NCBI RefSeq assembly: GCF_016808335.1
Contig: NC_053153.1
Coordinates: 18,239,033-18,303,032, forward strand
Length of the DNA stretch: 64,000 nt
Reading direction: 5' to 3'
Origin: Panicum virgatum
Taxonomy: Eukaryota; Streptophyta; Magnoliopsida; Poales; Poaceae
Part shown: positions 36,401 through 50,139 of the stretch, in pieces
Position numbering within the stretch: position 1 is the stretch's first letter
Layout: every line of letters begins with the position of its first letter
Notes under the pieces: model-generated
Databases searched by the model: none
What the model was told of the DNA's origin: nothing
What the model saw: only the letters and a program-made list of their open reading frames with translations
Program-made: the position numbers and the translations under genes

Positions 36401-37276
36401 TAGCTTGACCACTTGGAGAACAAGTGCCGCTGGATCTGGGGCATGGAACATTGCGTTCAGAAACTTTTTCTTGAGGATACCACTGACACGTATCACGAAA
36501 TCAGCCAGCATCCCTGCATCCATTCTCTTACATGCCACTATAAGATCCTTCCTCCCACATGGAGGAAGCCGTCCAAGCTGTTTCTTAGTCATCTTTACAA
36601 TCATCTCCTCTTCAGTATCCTGCTCCTCTTTTTTGTCCTCCTGCGCATCCTCGTCGACCTCCTGCATCTCCTCTTCAGCCTCACTGTCCGGCCCTGCAGA
36701 TACCTGAATAGCCACTGCCTCCTCATTGGCATCCTGCTCTTCACCCACGCCGCCTTCGTTGTCATCCTTGGTCTGGATGCCGATGTTGGCATCCTTCACT
36801 TCCTTGTCGGCCTCCTCCCCCTCTTCCTCCACCTCATCCACCTCCTCCTCTTCCTCTTCTTCTTCCTCTTCCTCCACCTCCTCCTCTTCTTCCTCTAACT
36901 CTTCCTCTTCCCCTTCCCCCACGTCCTCCTCTTCTACTTCCTCCTCCCCCTCTTCTTCTTCTTCTTCTTCCACCTCCTCCTCCACTTCTTCCTCCACCTC
37001 CTCCTCCACTTCTTCTTCCTCTTCTTCCTCCTCCTCCTCTTCAGCCCCTTCCTGGTTCTTACCAGTGTGGGCAGGGCGGGCGGCCTCGAGGACCCGCAGC
37101 TGTCGGAACCGGCGCGAGATGGAGGAGTGGATGGAGGAGACGTGGGCGTCGAGTTCCTCCCATGTGAAGGGGAGCGGGTAGGGCGAGCAGGCGGCGAGGC
37201 GGTCGAAGGCCTCGCGCAGGGCTTCCTTCTTCGCGGGGAGCTCGGCGATGGCCGCCTCCAGGCCCTCCGTCGGCAT
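33414..37276 (-). CDS. FRIGIDA-like protein B with long poly-glutamate tract
   Basis: Exons: 37276-36058, 34603-34467 and 33992-33414, all in phase, 644 residues. Start MPTEGLEAAIAELPAKKEAL, with REAFDRLAACSPYPLPFTWEELDAH (about 22-45) as in paralogues A and C. About residues 76-160 are almost purely Glu/Val/Asp (repeats of EEVEEEVEEE). The FRIGIDA domain covers about 240-455 (LIVACKRMDAGMLADFV, LLAAWGFLHFLISYNIVSEF, LGLTDRITG, FNLEDTYPLFSLLKGLLEKVK). The last exon encodes a basic helix (NKKRKKEEQERHEGQ), Gln-rich sequence, and a Pro/aromatic C-terminus containing SYPAQPGWPG and ending HPPFCPR. Probably a nuclear coiled-coil scaffold by family. A 27-nt G/C homopolymer lies 34 bp upstream of the ATG. 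The introns are unusually unequal: 1.45 kb and 0.47 kb. Confidence 0.86.
36784..37060 (-). repeat. GAG/GAA codon repeat encoding the acidic tract of FRIGIDA-like B
   Basis: Roughly 280 bp of imperfect trinucleotide repeat (CTC/CTT on the plus strand), interrupted mainly by GTG codons. It is translated as nearly uninterrupted Glu with periodic Val. Length variation among alleles would be expected. Confidence 0.85.
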
Positions 37277-37309
37277 GCCCGCCGGCGCCGCAATCCCCAG
37301 GGCTGAGTC

Positions 37310-37336
37310 GGGGGGGGGGGGGGGGGGGGGGGGGGG
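37310..37336. repeat. 27-nt G homopolymer upstream of FRIGIDA-like gene B
   Basis: A continuous G run on the plus strand (C on the transcribed orientation), in the presumed 5' leader 34 bp from the ATG. Exact length is unreliable in most sequencing. Confidence 0.85.
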
Positions 37337-38153
37337 CGAAATCTACAGCTTCCTTCAAGGAATCGCCGCTCGCGTCGCCTCGCCTCTCCACTCTCGCTAG
37401 CACAGCAGCGATGTGGATGCTCCGCACGCCAGCGCTTGGGCCCTCCGCCACGGGAGTTGGAGTTGGATCCCTCCGCTGCTTTGGTTGCCTAGCCCACCGT
37501 TTGCCCTATCTTTTTTCCTTCATTTTTAAAATTTTGTAGCTGTATATTTATTTCTTGTTTTTCGATCATAAAGTGATACTCTATATATTTAGATCATTAA
37601 GTGAAAAATAACAATTACGTGGCAATGCTAGCAAAACACAATCATAGTTTTTTCCATTTAATTTCAGTTACGGCCGGCCCTAGGGGTACTTTGCTCCCGA
37701 AATCCATCAGCACAAAAACGTCAAGGCTGAGGCCACAGCTCCTCACCGCGATTTCAACAGAGACATGTGCAGAGGCTGATCCCAATCGGCCTCCGCAGCC
37801 AGCACTACAGCCGCTCACGGGCCTGCGACCCCAATTAGGCCTCCAGCAATCGCTGCTTAGAGCTTAGCATAACATGAGTCCTTTCTTTCTTCCCCAGGTG
37901 CACTTAGAATTACAAGAGTTTTGGAGTGACCCATCAAGACAGTGAGTGACCAACAGACGAATATATACATGTCACCCAAGGCCGCTGCGGTACAGTACAG
38001 ACTGTACAGTACATGGAGGTTAGAAGAAACACAACTCCAGTGTCGAAGAAACCAACCAAAATGCCAGGCTACTTCTCTGAACTGAACTCCTACTGTTACC
38101 TAACCTGTGTTGCACTCGGCGTGCGAGCAACCACCCAAATGCAGCAGCTGCAG
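37337..38153. other. Intergenic spacer between FRIGIDA-like genes B and C
   Basis: About 0.8 kb with only short frames. It contains the probable promoter of gene B (right of 37336) and the 3' flank of gene C. No transposon ends recognised. Confidence 0.5.
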
Positions 38154-38248
38154 CTACCAGGGATAGAACTGTGGACGATGGTAGAAGGGATCAAAAGGTC
38201 CTATGTACTCAGGTGCTCCAAGCTGTGGCGTGAAAGGCGGTGCGCAAT

Positions 38249-38344
38249 GAACCCCAGGCCAGCCTGGTTGGGCAGGGTAAGCGTGATGGACTCCCTGAAC
38301 CCCAGGCCAGCCTGGTTGGGCAGGGTAAGCGTGATGAACTCCCT
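38249..38344 (-). repeat. 48-bp tandem duplication in exon 3 of FRIGIDA-like C
   Basis: 38249-38296 and 38297-38344 are nearly identical and duplicate the YPAQPGWPG-containing 16-residue block in frame. Paralogues B and D have one copy of this block. Confidence 0.9.
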
Positions 38345-38568
38345 GCATTGCGGCACAGGGTGGATGCCCAGAGTTGCCTCTCAGCAGCACGGTCCACGCC
38401 GCGGGAGAAGTCAGTGCTGGTAACTTGGCAGTACGTCGCCTCGGCCATTTCTGTTGCCCCTGCAACTTATCTTCTTGTTTCTGCTGCTGCTCCTTTTGTG
38501 GCTTGTTTTGGTTCTTCTGCTGCTGCTCCTGTTGCGGCTTCTTTTGTTTCTCCTCCAGCTTCTCTCCT

Positions 38569-38814
38569 GGCTTGCTTTGTTGCCTTTCCTGCTGGTTTTC
38601 TTGTCCCATGTGATGATCCTGCTCCTGCTCTTTCTTGCGCTTCTTGCTGCTCTCCGTTTTCTGTTGCTGTGGATTTGAAGTTAACTCTTCTGGCTTACTC
38701 TGTTGCCTTTCCTGCTGATTTTCTTGTCCCATGTGATGATCCTGCGCCTGCTCTTTCTTGCGCTTCTTGCTGCTCTCCGTTTTCTGCTGCTGTGGATTTG
38801 AAGTTAATGCAGTA
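38569..38814 (-). repeat. 123-bp tandem duplication in exon 3 of FRIGIDA-like C
   Basis: Two adjacent 123-bp units (38569-38691, 38692-38814) with a few substitutions. Each encodes about 41 residues, including SNPQQQKTESSKKRKKEQ and MGQENQQERQQSKP. Paralogue D has a single related copy. Confidence 0.9.
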
Positions 38815-41800
38815 GAGGCATCTGCTAAACTCCGCTTCTTTTTTCCAAATTTACGTAGCAAAACGTGGATTTCTGCCATGATACCGGTGCGTAGGCCAGA
38901 ATCAGTGATACATTGCTTAGCTAGATCTTGCGCCATTCTTAGGTTATCAATCTCCTTTATTATAACCTCTCTCTGCATAGAGGTAGATGCAAAACCATTA
39001 AACTAATAATATAGCGGACACAAAGCAGATTGAGATGAATACATATTTGTCTTAGAAGAATATAATATGTTTCAGAATTTTCAAATTTCAATGGTGCTCC
39101 AGTAGCTCAATGATAATAACACACCAAATTTCCTTGATTTCTCTTATGCAATTGTGTGGTTCAACCACTCTACCACGTAATTAGAAAACATTCTGCCACT
39201 AAAGTCACTTTCTAAGTAGCAGCATATACCAGGGATTGGCGTGTCATACTCTTTTGAGATATTTCCATAACAGTCCGTTTCGCCTTTTCAACATATCCCT
39301 TCAGAAGACAAAGTGGAGGATATTTGTCCACCAAATTAAAAAAAGTGCCAAATATAAAGCATTCATCTGTTGCCCATTTCCAATCAAATAGTCCATTAAC
39401 TCTGCAGAAAATATGAACGCAGAAAAACATTAACAACCAGACCCTGTGCCGCAGATGAGTTAGTCAAACAAATGTCATCAATTATGTCAAAGTAATAAGG
39501 AAAATGTCCAAAAGACAAAGGCAGCTAATTTAACGTAGTCTAGCAGCACCGTGAAACAGCAACACAAGTTCAAATGATGGTAAAGAACATGCATTCTGAT
39601 GATTCAGCAAGTAAATATGCACATTGGCAGTGAGCCAATTTATCAATTAAAAAAGTGCATAATGATATAGTTACTAAGGAGGCTATAGTTTGCACGCAAA
39701 ATAAATCAAACACATCCATCAATATCATATTTGGACTCGGGGCAAAGCTAAAAGGAAATTGATGGTTATGCACTCATTTATAATCCTGAAGCAACAGTAC
39801 CAATTATAGTTGTTCTAGCCTTTTAGATAGTCAAAATAATGTACTTACGACTAATACTTTTTTTAGCATGTTGCCAGTGCACAAACTTGGCTCAACATGG
39901 CTTTGCCGCTGCATTTATATAATGTGATGTTTAGTCAATGTCATTTTGGTCCCAAAACTTGGAAACATTTTTCCGCCTAGTTTTGATCAAGAGGCTGCAC
40001 TGTGGCAGGCTAACACAATTGACTGGTAGTTAGGCAGCAAGGAATAGGCACACAACTGAAGAACCATATCGTGTACGAAAATGGTCTAGAGATTTGATTA
40101 TTGACTTTCATGCCAAAGATTAGTGACTTCATTATGTAATGAAACAAGGTGTTGCACCAAATGGTCTTCTTAGTGCATCTTAAGCTACCGATTTGCATTT
40201 GTTGCTACAGAGCACTTGAAGGAAGTTACAGGTTTACTTATTTTCACAAATCATGTGGTAAGTACCAAACCAAAAGAAGGGTAATAGCTCCACGTTTCTT
40301 ATAAATATAATACTTTGCCTGTGTTTCAGGTTTATTTTCTTTATACTTTTGAATTTTGATGTAGTTTTGCCACATTCATCTATGAGCTGCATCATACAAG
40401 GCTGGAAGTTCAAAAGCTAAGATGATCAAACAATAAAACATCTTTGAAAATTAAAAATGGGCAGATATTAAAGCCTCTTCAACTGATGTTAACTCAAGTT
40501 ATTTGGAAGTGTAAAGTTTGCTTAATATTTCAACTAACTTATTATGAAGATCAACTTTCTTGCACAGAGTATTTCTTAAGCCTTTGCAGGTGTGCAATCT
40601 TTATGTAGTAAGGAAGATACAGTGCTGTAATGTGACTTAAGCAAGCTGTAGCAGCACTGTCTCCCCAGCTAATATAATAACAACTGTTGGTGAGTGTGTT
40701 CTGCATTGGAATCAAAATCATGTATAAGTTTGACGATACCAGAATGAGGGGGCACGGCAAATGCATCTTACATGGAAGGACTCACTCCTAAAGTACTGAT
40801 TCTCTTATTAAAGGCCAAAGAAATAATATGAACAACACATGTTCTCTGATGAGAATGATAACATCATGATATCACGTTTGAGCAGAAGTGCATAACATAT
40901 TATCAGTAATAATGACGAAATATGCAACCGAACCTGGGATCCTATCGGCGAGTCCAAGACCCTTAAGAAGCACGGAATGGTTCTTCGTCTTCTGTTTGCG
41001 TGGGATGGTACCAAAGATTCGGAAGATCTCCTTTGTGTCAAACTCTGATACAATGTTATATGAGATGAGGAAGTTGAGGAGGACCCATGAGGACAGGCTG
41101 CCCAGGGTCATCCAACTCCTTGGATTGTCAATCATCTCCTTCCAATCCTTAGCCAGCTGCTTCGCGTGCTCAATGGATTCTGTAGAAAGCTTGGTAACAA
41201 CTTCAGGTACTGTTTGAATCAGCCCAACACAGTTGTTCCAGATCTTGTTGGTCTTAAACGTCTTGTCATGTAGGAATAACTCAACTATGCGGAGAGACAG
41301 TGCTGCACCATCCGGGGCACGACTCATTGCAGCATGGAACTTTGAGCTAAGCCCGACATTGGTATATATGAGCATGACCAACCTCGGTGCATCCATTGCT
41401 TATGACTGCTGCAGAAAGATAATCAAATTCAATTGGACCTGGAGGAGCTCCACTACCCTGGTCCTGAGACACATTCTTGGCCTTCTCCTCCCTTGCAGTA
41501 TTTTTGGCATCTTGCTCCTCCTTGTGAGCCTCCTGCTCATCTTCTTCCACTTCCTTCTCATTGCAAGCCTCTTGCTCCTTGCCCTGCACTGCAGATGCCT
41601 TGTTGGTTGCTGCCTCATCCATGTCACCATCCTCCTCCTTGTCCAGAGGGGCTTTCTTAGCATCTTCCTTACTTTGCTCCTCCTCCTCCTTGTCCAGAGA
41701 GGCTTTCTTAGCATCTTCCACACTCTGCTCCTCCTCCCCCTCGTCCTGAGAGGCTTTCTTGGCGTTTTTGGTACTCTGCTCCTCCTTCATGTTGGCATCC

Positions 41801-42558
41801 TCCCCGTCCCAAGAGGCCTTCTTGCCATCTTCGGTACTCTGCCCCTCCTCATTGGCCACCTGCATCTCCTCCCTTGCATCCTTGTCATCCTTTATCTCAT
41901 TGCCAATCTTGTCATCGGCCGCCTCTACAACTTCCTCTTCCTCCATCACCTCATCTCTGCCCTCTTTCTCGTCCTTCCCATCCTTGCCAATCGTATCGTC
42001 TGCCTCGCTGCTGGCGCCTTCCTGCATCTCTTCATTGGCCATCTCCTCCTCCTCTTGTTCCACCACCCTCTCCTCCCCTTCCAGCACCTCTTCATCCTCT
42101 TCCACCACCTCTTCATCTTCTTCCACAACCTCCTCCTCCGCTTCCAGCACCTCTTCCTCCTCTTCCACAACCTCCTCCTCCATTTCCACCACCACCTCCC
42201 CCTCCGGGCTTTCTCCCGTCCCGTCGCCGTTAGTTCCCCCAGGCGCGGCAGCAGCGGGTGTAGGGCGGGCGGCCTCGAGCGCCCGCACCTGGCGGAACCA
42301 CAACGAGATTGACCAATGGAGGGAGGAGAGGTGGGCGTCGAGGTCCTCCCAGGCGAAGGGGAGCGGCGAAGGGGAGTAGGCCGCGAGGCGGTCAAAGGCC
42401 TCCCGCAGGGCGTCCCTCTTGCCGAGGAGCGCGGCGACGGCGGCCTCCAGCTCCGCCACCATCATCATCGCCGGCGACGGATAGCCAGGGCCGGGCCGCG
42501 GCATCGGTGGAGGAGAGTATTGGGGTTTTGGGGCGCCGAGACATTGCACGGTGGCGAC

Positions 42559-44503
<1,945 letters not shown>

Positions 44504-44561
44504 GGTGGCGACAAGGAGTGGAACCGACCGACTGGTCTTTTCAAGGTAGGTCGTTGCGAAC

Positions 44562-45137
44562 GCATTTTTTTCATTTTTATATTTAAAAAAAATAAAATTT
44601 CAAAAATATATATCGAATAGGGAAATTTTCAAAAATAGGTGCATGTCGCCTATCTAATTGGCGATAGGACCTAAATGTAAAAAAAATTTACATTTAGGTC
44701 CTGGCGCTCAGGGCGCATTAAACAGTGAACTTGTAAAATCGATATAAAATCATAGAAAAATATAAACTCAACTGTTCTGGATTCTATGAAATAAGATTTA
44801 CAACTTATTCTATAAAGTAATTGATCAAATGAAAAACTTTATGTAACAAAAGTTGTAGATCTTGTTTCATAGAATCCAGAACAGTTGAATTTGTATTTTT
44901 CTGATTTTTCTACGATTTTATATCGATTTTACAAGTACATTGTTTAATGCGCCCTAGGTGCTAGGACCTAATTGTAATTTTTTTTACATTTAGGTCCTGT
45001 CGCCAACTGGATGGGCGATAGGGTGCCTGTCGGCCATGTTGCCCAGGGCGCCCCTGGTACTCATTTTTGAAAATTTCACTATTCAACATATATTTTTGAA
45101 ATTTTATTTTTTTTTAATATAAAATTGAAAAAAGCGC
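44562..45137. mobile_element. Second Mutator-like MITE (near-palindromic)
   Basis: A 576-bp element flanked by the perfect 9-bp duplication GTTGCGAAC (44553-44561, 45138-45146). The ends GCATTTTTTTCATTTTTATA and TATAAAATTGAAAAAAGCGC pair, and the fold-back continues through TTTACATTTAGGTCCTG, CGCATTAAACA and TTCTGGATTCTATGAAA almost to the centre (about 44830). No coding potential. Confidence 0.88.
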
Positions 45138-45319
45138 GTTGCGAACGGCGGCACAACAGGGTCAGGCTGGGATAAAGGGTAAAATCCCAAGCGGGGCCTA
45201 CTACTGGGCTACTGATCTTCGCGTGGTGGGCTCGCCCTTCATGTGTTCTTGTGCTAGCTACGTGGGCAACTCTGGTGTCCTCGGCCTGCGGTGTTCGTGC
45301 CCGTGTTTGTTTTATACTT

Positions 45320-45696
45320 GAAATATATCTGGTGCAAACCGCAAACTTCATGAAAACTCATATAAATTATAGCAAAAAAGTCATCTAAATTCACCAAAAA
45401 AATCACACATATAAATAATATGATGATACACAATTTTATAAAATATCTTGTCCAAACTCGACTTGTTTTGTGAGATATGAAAATAACAAATTTCTAACAA
45501 ATCATGTGGACAGCTTTGTGGCTTGAAAGTTGTTATTTTTATATCTCACAAAAAAGTCGAGTTTGGACAAGATATTTGACAAGGTTGTGTATCATCATAT
45601 CATCTACATGTATGATTTTTAGTGAATTTAGACGACTCTTTTGCCGTGATTTACACGGATTTTCACGAAATTATAGTTTCCATCGGATATGTTCCC
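45320..45696. mobile_element. Third Mutator-like MITE (near-palindromic)
   Basis: A 377-bp element flanked by the perfect 9-bp duplication TTTATACTT (45311-45319, 45697-45705). The left end GAAATATATCTGGTGCAAAC pairs with the reverse-complemented right end, GGGAACATATCCGATGGAAA. Internal arms include TTGTCCAAACTCGAC and GTCGAGTTTGGACAA. No coding potential. Confidence 0.82.
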
Positions 45697-45705
45697 TTTA
45701 TACTT

Positions 45706-46839
45706 TCTTTCATAGAAGTAGTTTTACACTTTAGTTATCGTGTGAGGTTTCAAAATCCAAACTTTGAGTCGTAAACTTAGGATAGTTTCAGAAAAAAGTC
45801 GTATACTTAATATATACATTAGGTTTATTTTAAATCAGATTTGTTCAACTTCGGTCAAATTTATTGAAAAATATAACGTCTATACTATCATATATATGTA
45901 TTATCATCAAAAATATATGATGATAGATTCGATAAAAAATTTAATATTATAAATATTATGACAAAACTAATACAACACGTAATATGACAAAATTAGTATG
46001 ACATAATATATTGTATTTCTTATTAAATTATTATTATTCTACGCTATTTCATATATCAAATGTTATATAGAAATTTATTGGTGGAACCATAATGAATATG
46101 TCAAGTTGGAGACATCCCATAGACGCACAACTGCTTAATATGCAGTCTAAATCTTAAATCGATTATTTAAATAAATAATTTAGTGACTTTAAATGAAAAA
46201 AACTTAAAACTACAAAGTTGCAGATCTCATTGAGAGCTACAAATTTTATATAAAATTCATCTTCATCCGAGTTCATATGAAAAAAGATATGATTTATCTA
46301 AGATCAGATCTTGTCACACCACGTGAGAGTGGCATAATACTATTGAGTAGCATGACAAGGTTGACACGTGAAATATGTGCTGGTAGACCCCTCCCGTGCG
46401 CTCCAACGTGTCACACTTTGTCACCCAAATGCATGTGGCGCGACAATATGTTTTTATCACACCACGCTCACTGGCACGACCAAAAGGGTTAGATATGCAA
46501 ATATTTGTTCAGTAGGTTACTTTTAAAATAAAATTTAAAAATAGGTTTCAAATAAAAAATTTCCAACTTTGTTTTGTACCCATTTCTGTGAATATACAAT
46601 ATAGATTTTCTTCGCCTGCAATCCTGCATTACAACCAACAAATATATGGAGTCATAAACTTTAGTTCAGTAACAGAAAATGTAAGCCATGAACAAAATGG
46701 AGAGAGCAAGCTGACATCTAAAGGGCCACCATGAGTTCTCAAATGTACTATTGCTCGTTAATGAGCACTAACCGGTTAGAGATGACTACTAGGGTTAGTA
46801 TGTGCTTATATTAATCATGTTAGTTACAAATTTACACTG
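45706..46839. other. AT-rich intergenic sequence, nothing recognised
   Basis: Short frames only. No paired termini or domain could be supported. Confidence 0.45.
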
Positions 46840-47215
46840 CATTACTGAAAGCGAACTAACTGAGATCTCCGTCAACCCTGGCTGTTTGGCCTTGGAACTA
46901 ACCTCCCTGATTGTGTACGTGTTGATGTGATGTTCCTTGTGATTTGGCAAATTTGGAAAGCAAGGAACGCCAAGATCTTCGACCACAAAGACTCCTCTCC
47001 TACTGACGTCCTCCGCCGGGTGATCAAAGATATGGAAATGTGGACCTGCCGTTACAGGAACTACAAGTCTGACTTTCTTCCTCTTTGCTCCTCTTTCTTT
47101 CTCTCACCCACACTTGCCATGTGTGGCTCATGTAATCTCTTTCCGGTATGCCGGAATTACTCTGTAACTTGGGCTTTGCCTTTGCACTGTCGATCAATCA
47201 AATGTAGGTGACCCG
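46840..47215 (+). mobile_element. 5'-truncated LINE 3' fragment
   Basis: The plus strand encodes VMFLVIWQIWKARNAKIFDHK followed by SPTDVLRRVIKDMEMW. This is the C-terminal W-x-I-W-K-x-R-N motif at the end of plant LINE polyproteins. A pyrimidine-rich 3' UTR follows. It ends before a 26-nt C run (47227-47252). No target duplication was identified. Confidence 0.65.
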
Positions 47216-47226
47216 CAGAAAAATGA

Positions 47227-47252
47227 CCCCCCCCCCCCCCCCCCCCCCCCCC
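47227..47252. repeat. 26-nt C homopolymer
   Basis: A continuous C run just after the LINE fragment. Its length is unreliable in most sequencing. Confidence 0.85.
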
Positions 47253-48200
47253 AAGTTGCTCGAAAAAAAATGAAAGTTAACTAAAAAACCACCACATTAT
47301 CTGCTGGTTAAGAATCAAATGATGGAATGATAAAAAAAATAAAAACTGCTAGAATCATTAAAAGATAACTCAAAATTTACTCTCTGACAGTTGTGTACTG
47401 TGTACATGAACTTCAATTCTTATTTCTTTGTTTTTCAGCTTAATAGTCAGGCAGAAAACAGAGAACAGTAAAAACTGAAAGGCCATGCCCATAATAGGTA
47501 CCAAAACTTTCCTGCAAGAACAGTAAATATGCAAATCATGTCTCCAGATATTGGTTTATATATTGATATAATTATGCAGAATACATGCAAAATTGAATGG
47601 CATTCCAATGATTCTGGGCAACCAATGGATTCTGACTCTGAAGATGCAGAGCTCTGAGCCTACCACCCCCGCTGGGGCCGTCGCCGTCGGCGATGACCTT
47701 CCCACCCTTCCGTTCGTTTCCTCTCCTCCCCAGCCTCTGGCCGACCCTGGTGCCTCTCCTCTGCCTTCCCCGGCCCCCGCTCGACCTCTGGAGCCTGGTT
47801 TCCTGTCCTGCGGCCCCTTCCACTGGTGCGGACTTTCCTTTGGCAAGCGTAGTTGAACGGCACTCACCCCAAACCGATCTTCGTCGAGGAAGTCCTCCGA
47901 CACTTCTACGCCCCGATCTCCGCCGACCTTGTTCCTGCATCATCCCTGACCTTATTCTGGCGCCGCCCCCCGACCTTGCGCTCCACTCGCTCTAGATTAC
48001 GGTAATTGCTGCCTCTGCCCCCCCCCCCACATCTCGTTTCTGATCTTGATGCGCTGCGCTTCTGGATGGGGTCCGGTGAGGATCACCTCCGCCTCGCACC
48101 TTCTCATCTCTGCCTATTTCGCACCACGGTTTCCTACCTGTCTGTCGCCAACTTCATCATCTCCCTCTCTGACCTGCAGCATGATGGCGTTGAGAGGATC

Positions 48201-49470
48201 TGAAGATGCCTAGAGTGGGGGTGAATAGGCTAAATCTGAAATTTAAACACTTAAAATCTGATCAGAAACAGGTGACCCGGATTGTCCGGGACTGGGGTCC
48301 GGATACTCCGGACAGTCCGGACTATCCGGGTCACAGTGCAACGTGCACAAAAATAACTGAATGAAGTGTGTAACTTGAATCAAACGAAATAGAGATTACC
48401 AGGAGGTGCTTCTAAGATAGTTCTACCAGATGAGCTAGACAAGAACCTTGTAATCGAGTAGATCGACCTCAAATCCTAACAAAGTTGACTTGCAAGCAAA
48501 TATCAAGTAAACAAGTAAAGAGATAACAAATGACACAAGATTTGTTTCCCGGAGTTCACACCCAAAGGTGCTACATCTCCGTTGAGGAAGAGTTCAAGAG
48601 ACGGTGCTCAAGAACCCCTATGCTCCTCACCCAAGGGCGAGACCGACGCTCAAGCCCGAGGTCACTTACTATGGGTTCCTCGGAGAGGAATGAAGCTTAC
48701 AAACTTCCCGTGGAGCTCACAATGCAGCTTGAGCACTCACGAGCACGCCTAGCCGTCTAGGAGCCCAAAGCTCCAAGAGTAATAGACTTCAATCCGCGGG
48801 CTCGACGAAGAACTAGTCCTCAAGGGTTGGAATGGATGCTCACTAGCTCGAATCTCTTCTCTTGCAAGTCTCTCACTTGAATCCCTCAAGAAATCTCTCA
48901 AGAACCAAAGGGAGGGAGTGAGAGGACTTGTTCTAGGGTTAGGAGCAGTTCTGGTTCGAAATGAGCAAGAGAGAGAGAGAGAGTGAGTGAGGGGGTAAGA
49001 GAGGTATTTATACCTCACACTCAGGAAACTAGCCGTTGGCTAAAAGGTACCCAGATACTCCGGGTAAAGTGTCCGGATACTCCGGACACCCGGACTATCC
49101 GGGCTATAGTCCGGACAATCCGGACCCAGCACGGTGTCTCACTCAAGGCTGCTTCTCTCTTGATTTTTGTGTGAAAAAGATCTCTCGTAGGCTTGTTTAG
49201 ATTCCTTGAGCACTAGAACTTGGTCACAACCTTTGAATCGATGTCCCCCTTGATAGTACGGCGTTCCTAAACTGAATTCATAAAACAAAAATCTAATTCT
49301 AGAGTTTATATTCAACACCGCCTTTTCATTTCCTTTTTGAGGGGCGTACTTCATCATTCTCAAGTGTTTATCCAAACTTAGGTCTTGCACACATGCTCAA
49401 TCAACACATTAAGCGTACACGGTTTTGTCGTCAAACACCAAAACCCACTTAGGGGCCTAGATTCCTTTCA
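48201..49470 (-). repeat. 3' LTR of the Sirevirus
   Basis: On the minus strand it begins TGAAAGGAATCTAGGCCCC at 49470 and ends GCATCTTCA at 48201 (TG...CA). It is preceded by the purine tract AAAAAGGAGGAGAT (about 49471-49484). Length 1270 bp. It contains clusters of CCGGA/TCCGG half-sites at about 48278-48330 and 49045-49128. No second copy is in the window. Confidence 0.82.
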
Positions 49471-50139
49471 ATCTCCTCCTTTTTGGTGATTGATGACAAC
49501 ACCATGTATTCCATTTGATAATCAAAACAAATATAACTCAATTATGTAAAGAGCACCCCTAGAAGTATGCCATTGAATTTGAATTTCAAAATTGACTTCA
49601 CAAGCGTCAAATAATGGCAAAAAGATACAACACAAGTCGCTCTTTATATAAAATTTCAGTGGGGTGAGTGTGTGTGCACTAAAGAATCGACCGTGAATGC
49701 ATATGACAAGTCATGCACACAAAAAGGTGTGTTTGCACCCTGAGGCCCGGACTATCCGGACATGAAGTCCGGACTATCCGGACCAGACAGTGCAAACACA
49801 AGCAATATTTCATCATTTCAAATTCTATGAATCACACTATCACATATTTGCCTTAAAACATAATAGATAGACAATCTAATCCACAGAATAGCACACATTG
49901 CATAAGATTTTCAAGCCACAAAGTCCTTACATGATAGATAGATAAAGATCGATCTCAAAGTTCTCAAAGTTCTTAAACCAACCAATTTGAGTACCAAGTG
50001 CCACACACACGATAGATAAAGTCTTACAATCCGATACAAGCGCGAAGCGCTAAATGGATACGCGATAAATGGATACATGATCTTTTCACTGCCCCTTTGT
50101 CAACAAGCGCCAAAAAGGGAATGAAAAACACGTGAAGCA

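Larger units (their letters stand above)
38154..42504 (-). pseudogene. FRIGIDA-like gene C, two apparent frameshifts
   Basis: Exons by homology with A and B: 42504-40934, 39401-39230 and 38972-38154. ATG at 42504 or 42468 (MMMVAELEAAVAALLGKRDA) begins the usual leader (REAFDRLAAYSPSPLPFAWE). An acidic region and Lys/Glu repeats (DAKKASLDKEEEEQ and variants) follow. The FRIGIDA domain then appears in another frame from MDAPRLVMLIYTNVGLSSK (about 41396), indicating one extra base near 41397-41402. In exon 2 the frame breaks again at a run of seven T (about 39336-39344, minus strand) before FNLVDKYPPLCLLKGYVEKA. The third exon is open: a basic Gln/Lys-rich tail with a 41-residue tandem duplication, a duplicated AYPAQPGWPGV block and the end YHRPQFYPW. 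It may be a young pseudogene, or the breaks may be sequencing errors in homopolymers. A Mutator-like element sits 55 bp upstream of the start. Confidence 0.75.

Noticed and set aside
36413..37181. Plus-strand Ser- or Leu-rich frames opposite the acidic tract of FRIGIDA-like B, including a membrane-protein-like reading
   Set aside because: The poly-Ser and Leu/Phe-rich strings are antisense translations of the GAG/GAA repeat.
41233..42312. 359-residue Leu-rich plus-strand frame opposite FRIGIDA-like C, resembling a multi-pass membrane protein
   Set aside because: It is the antisense of the Glu/Lys-rich region (CTC/CTT codons read as Leu), not a gene.
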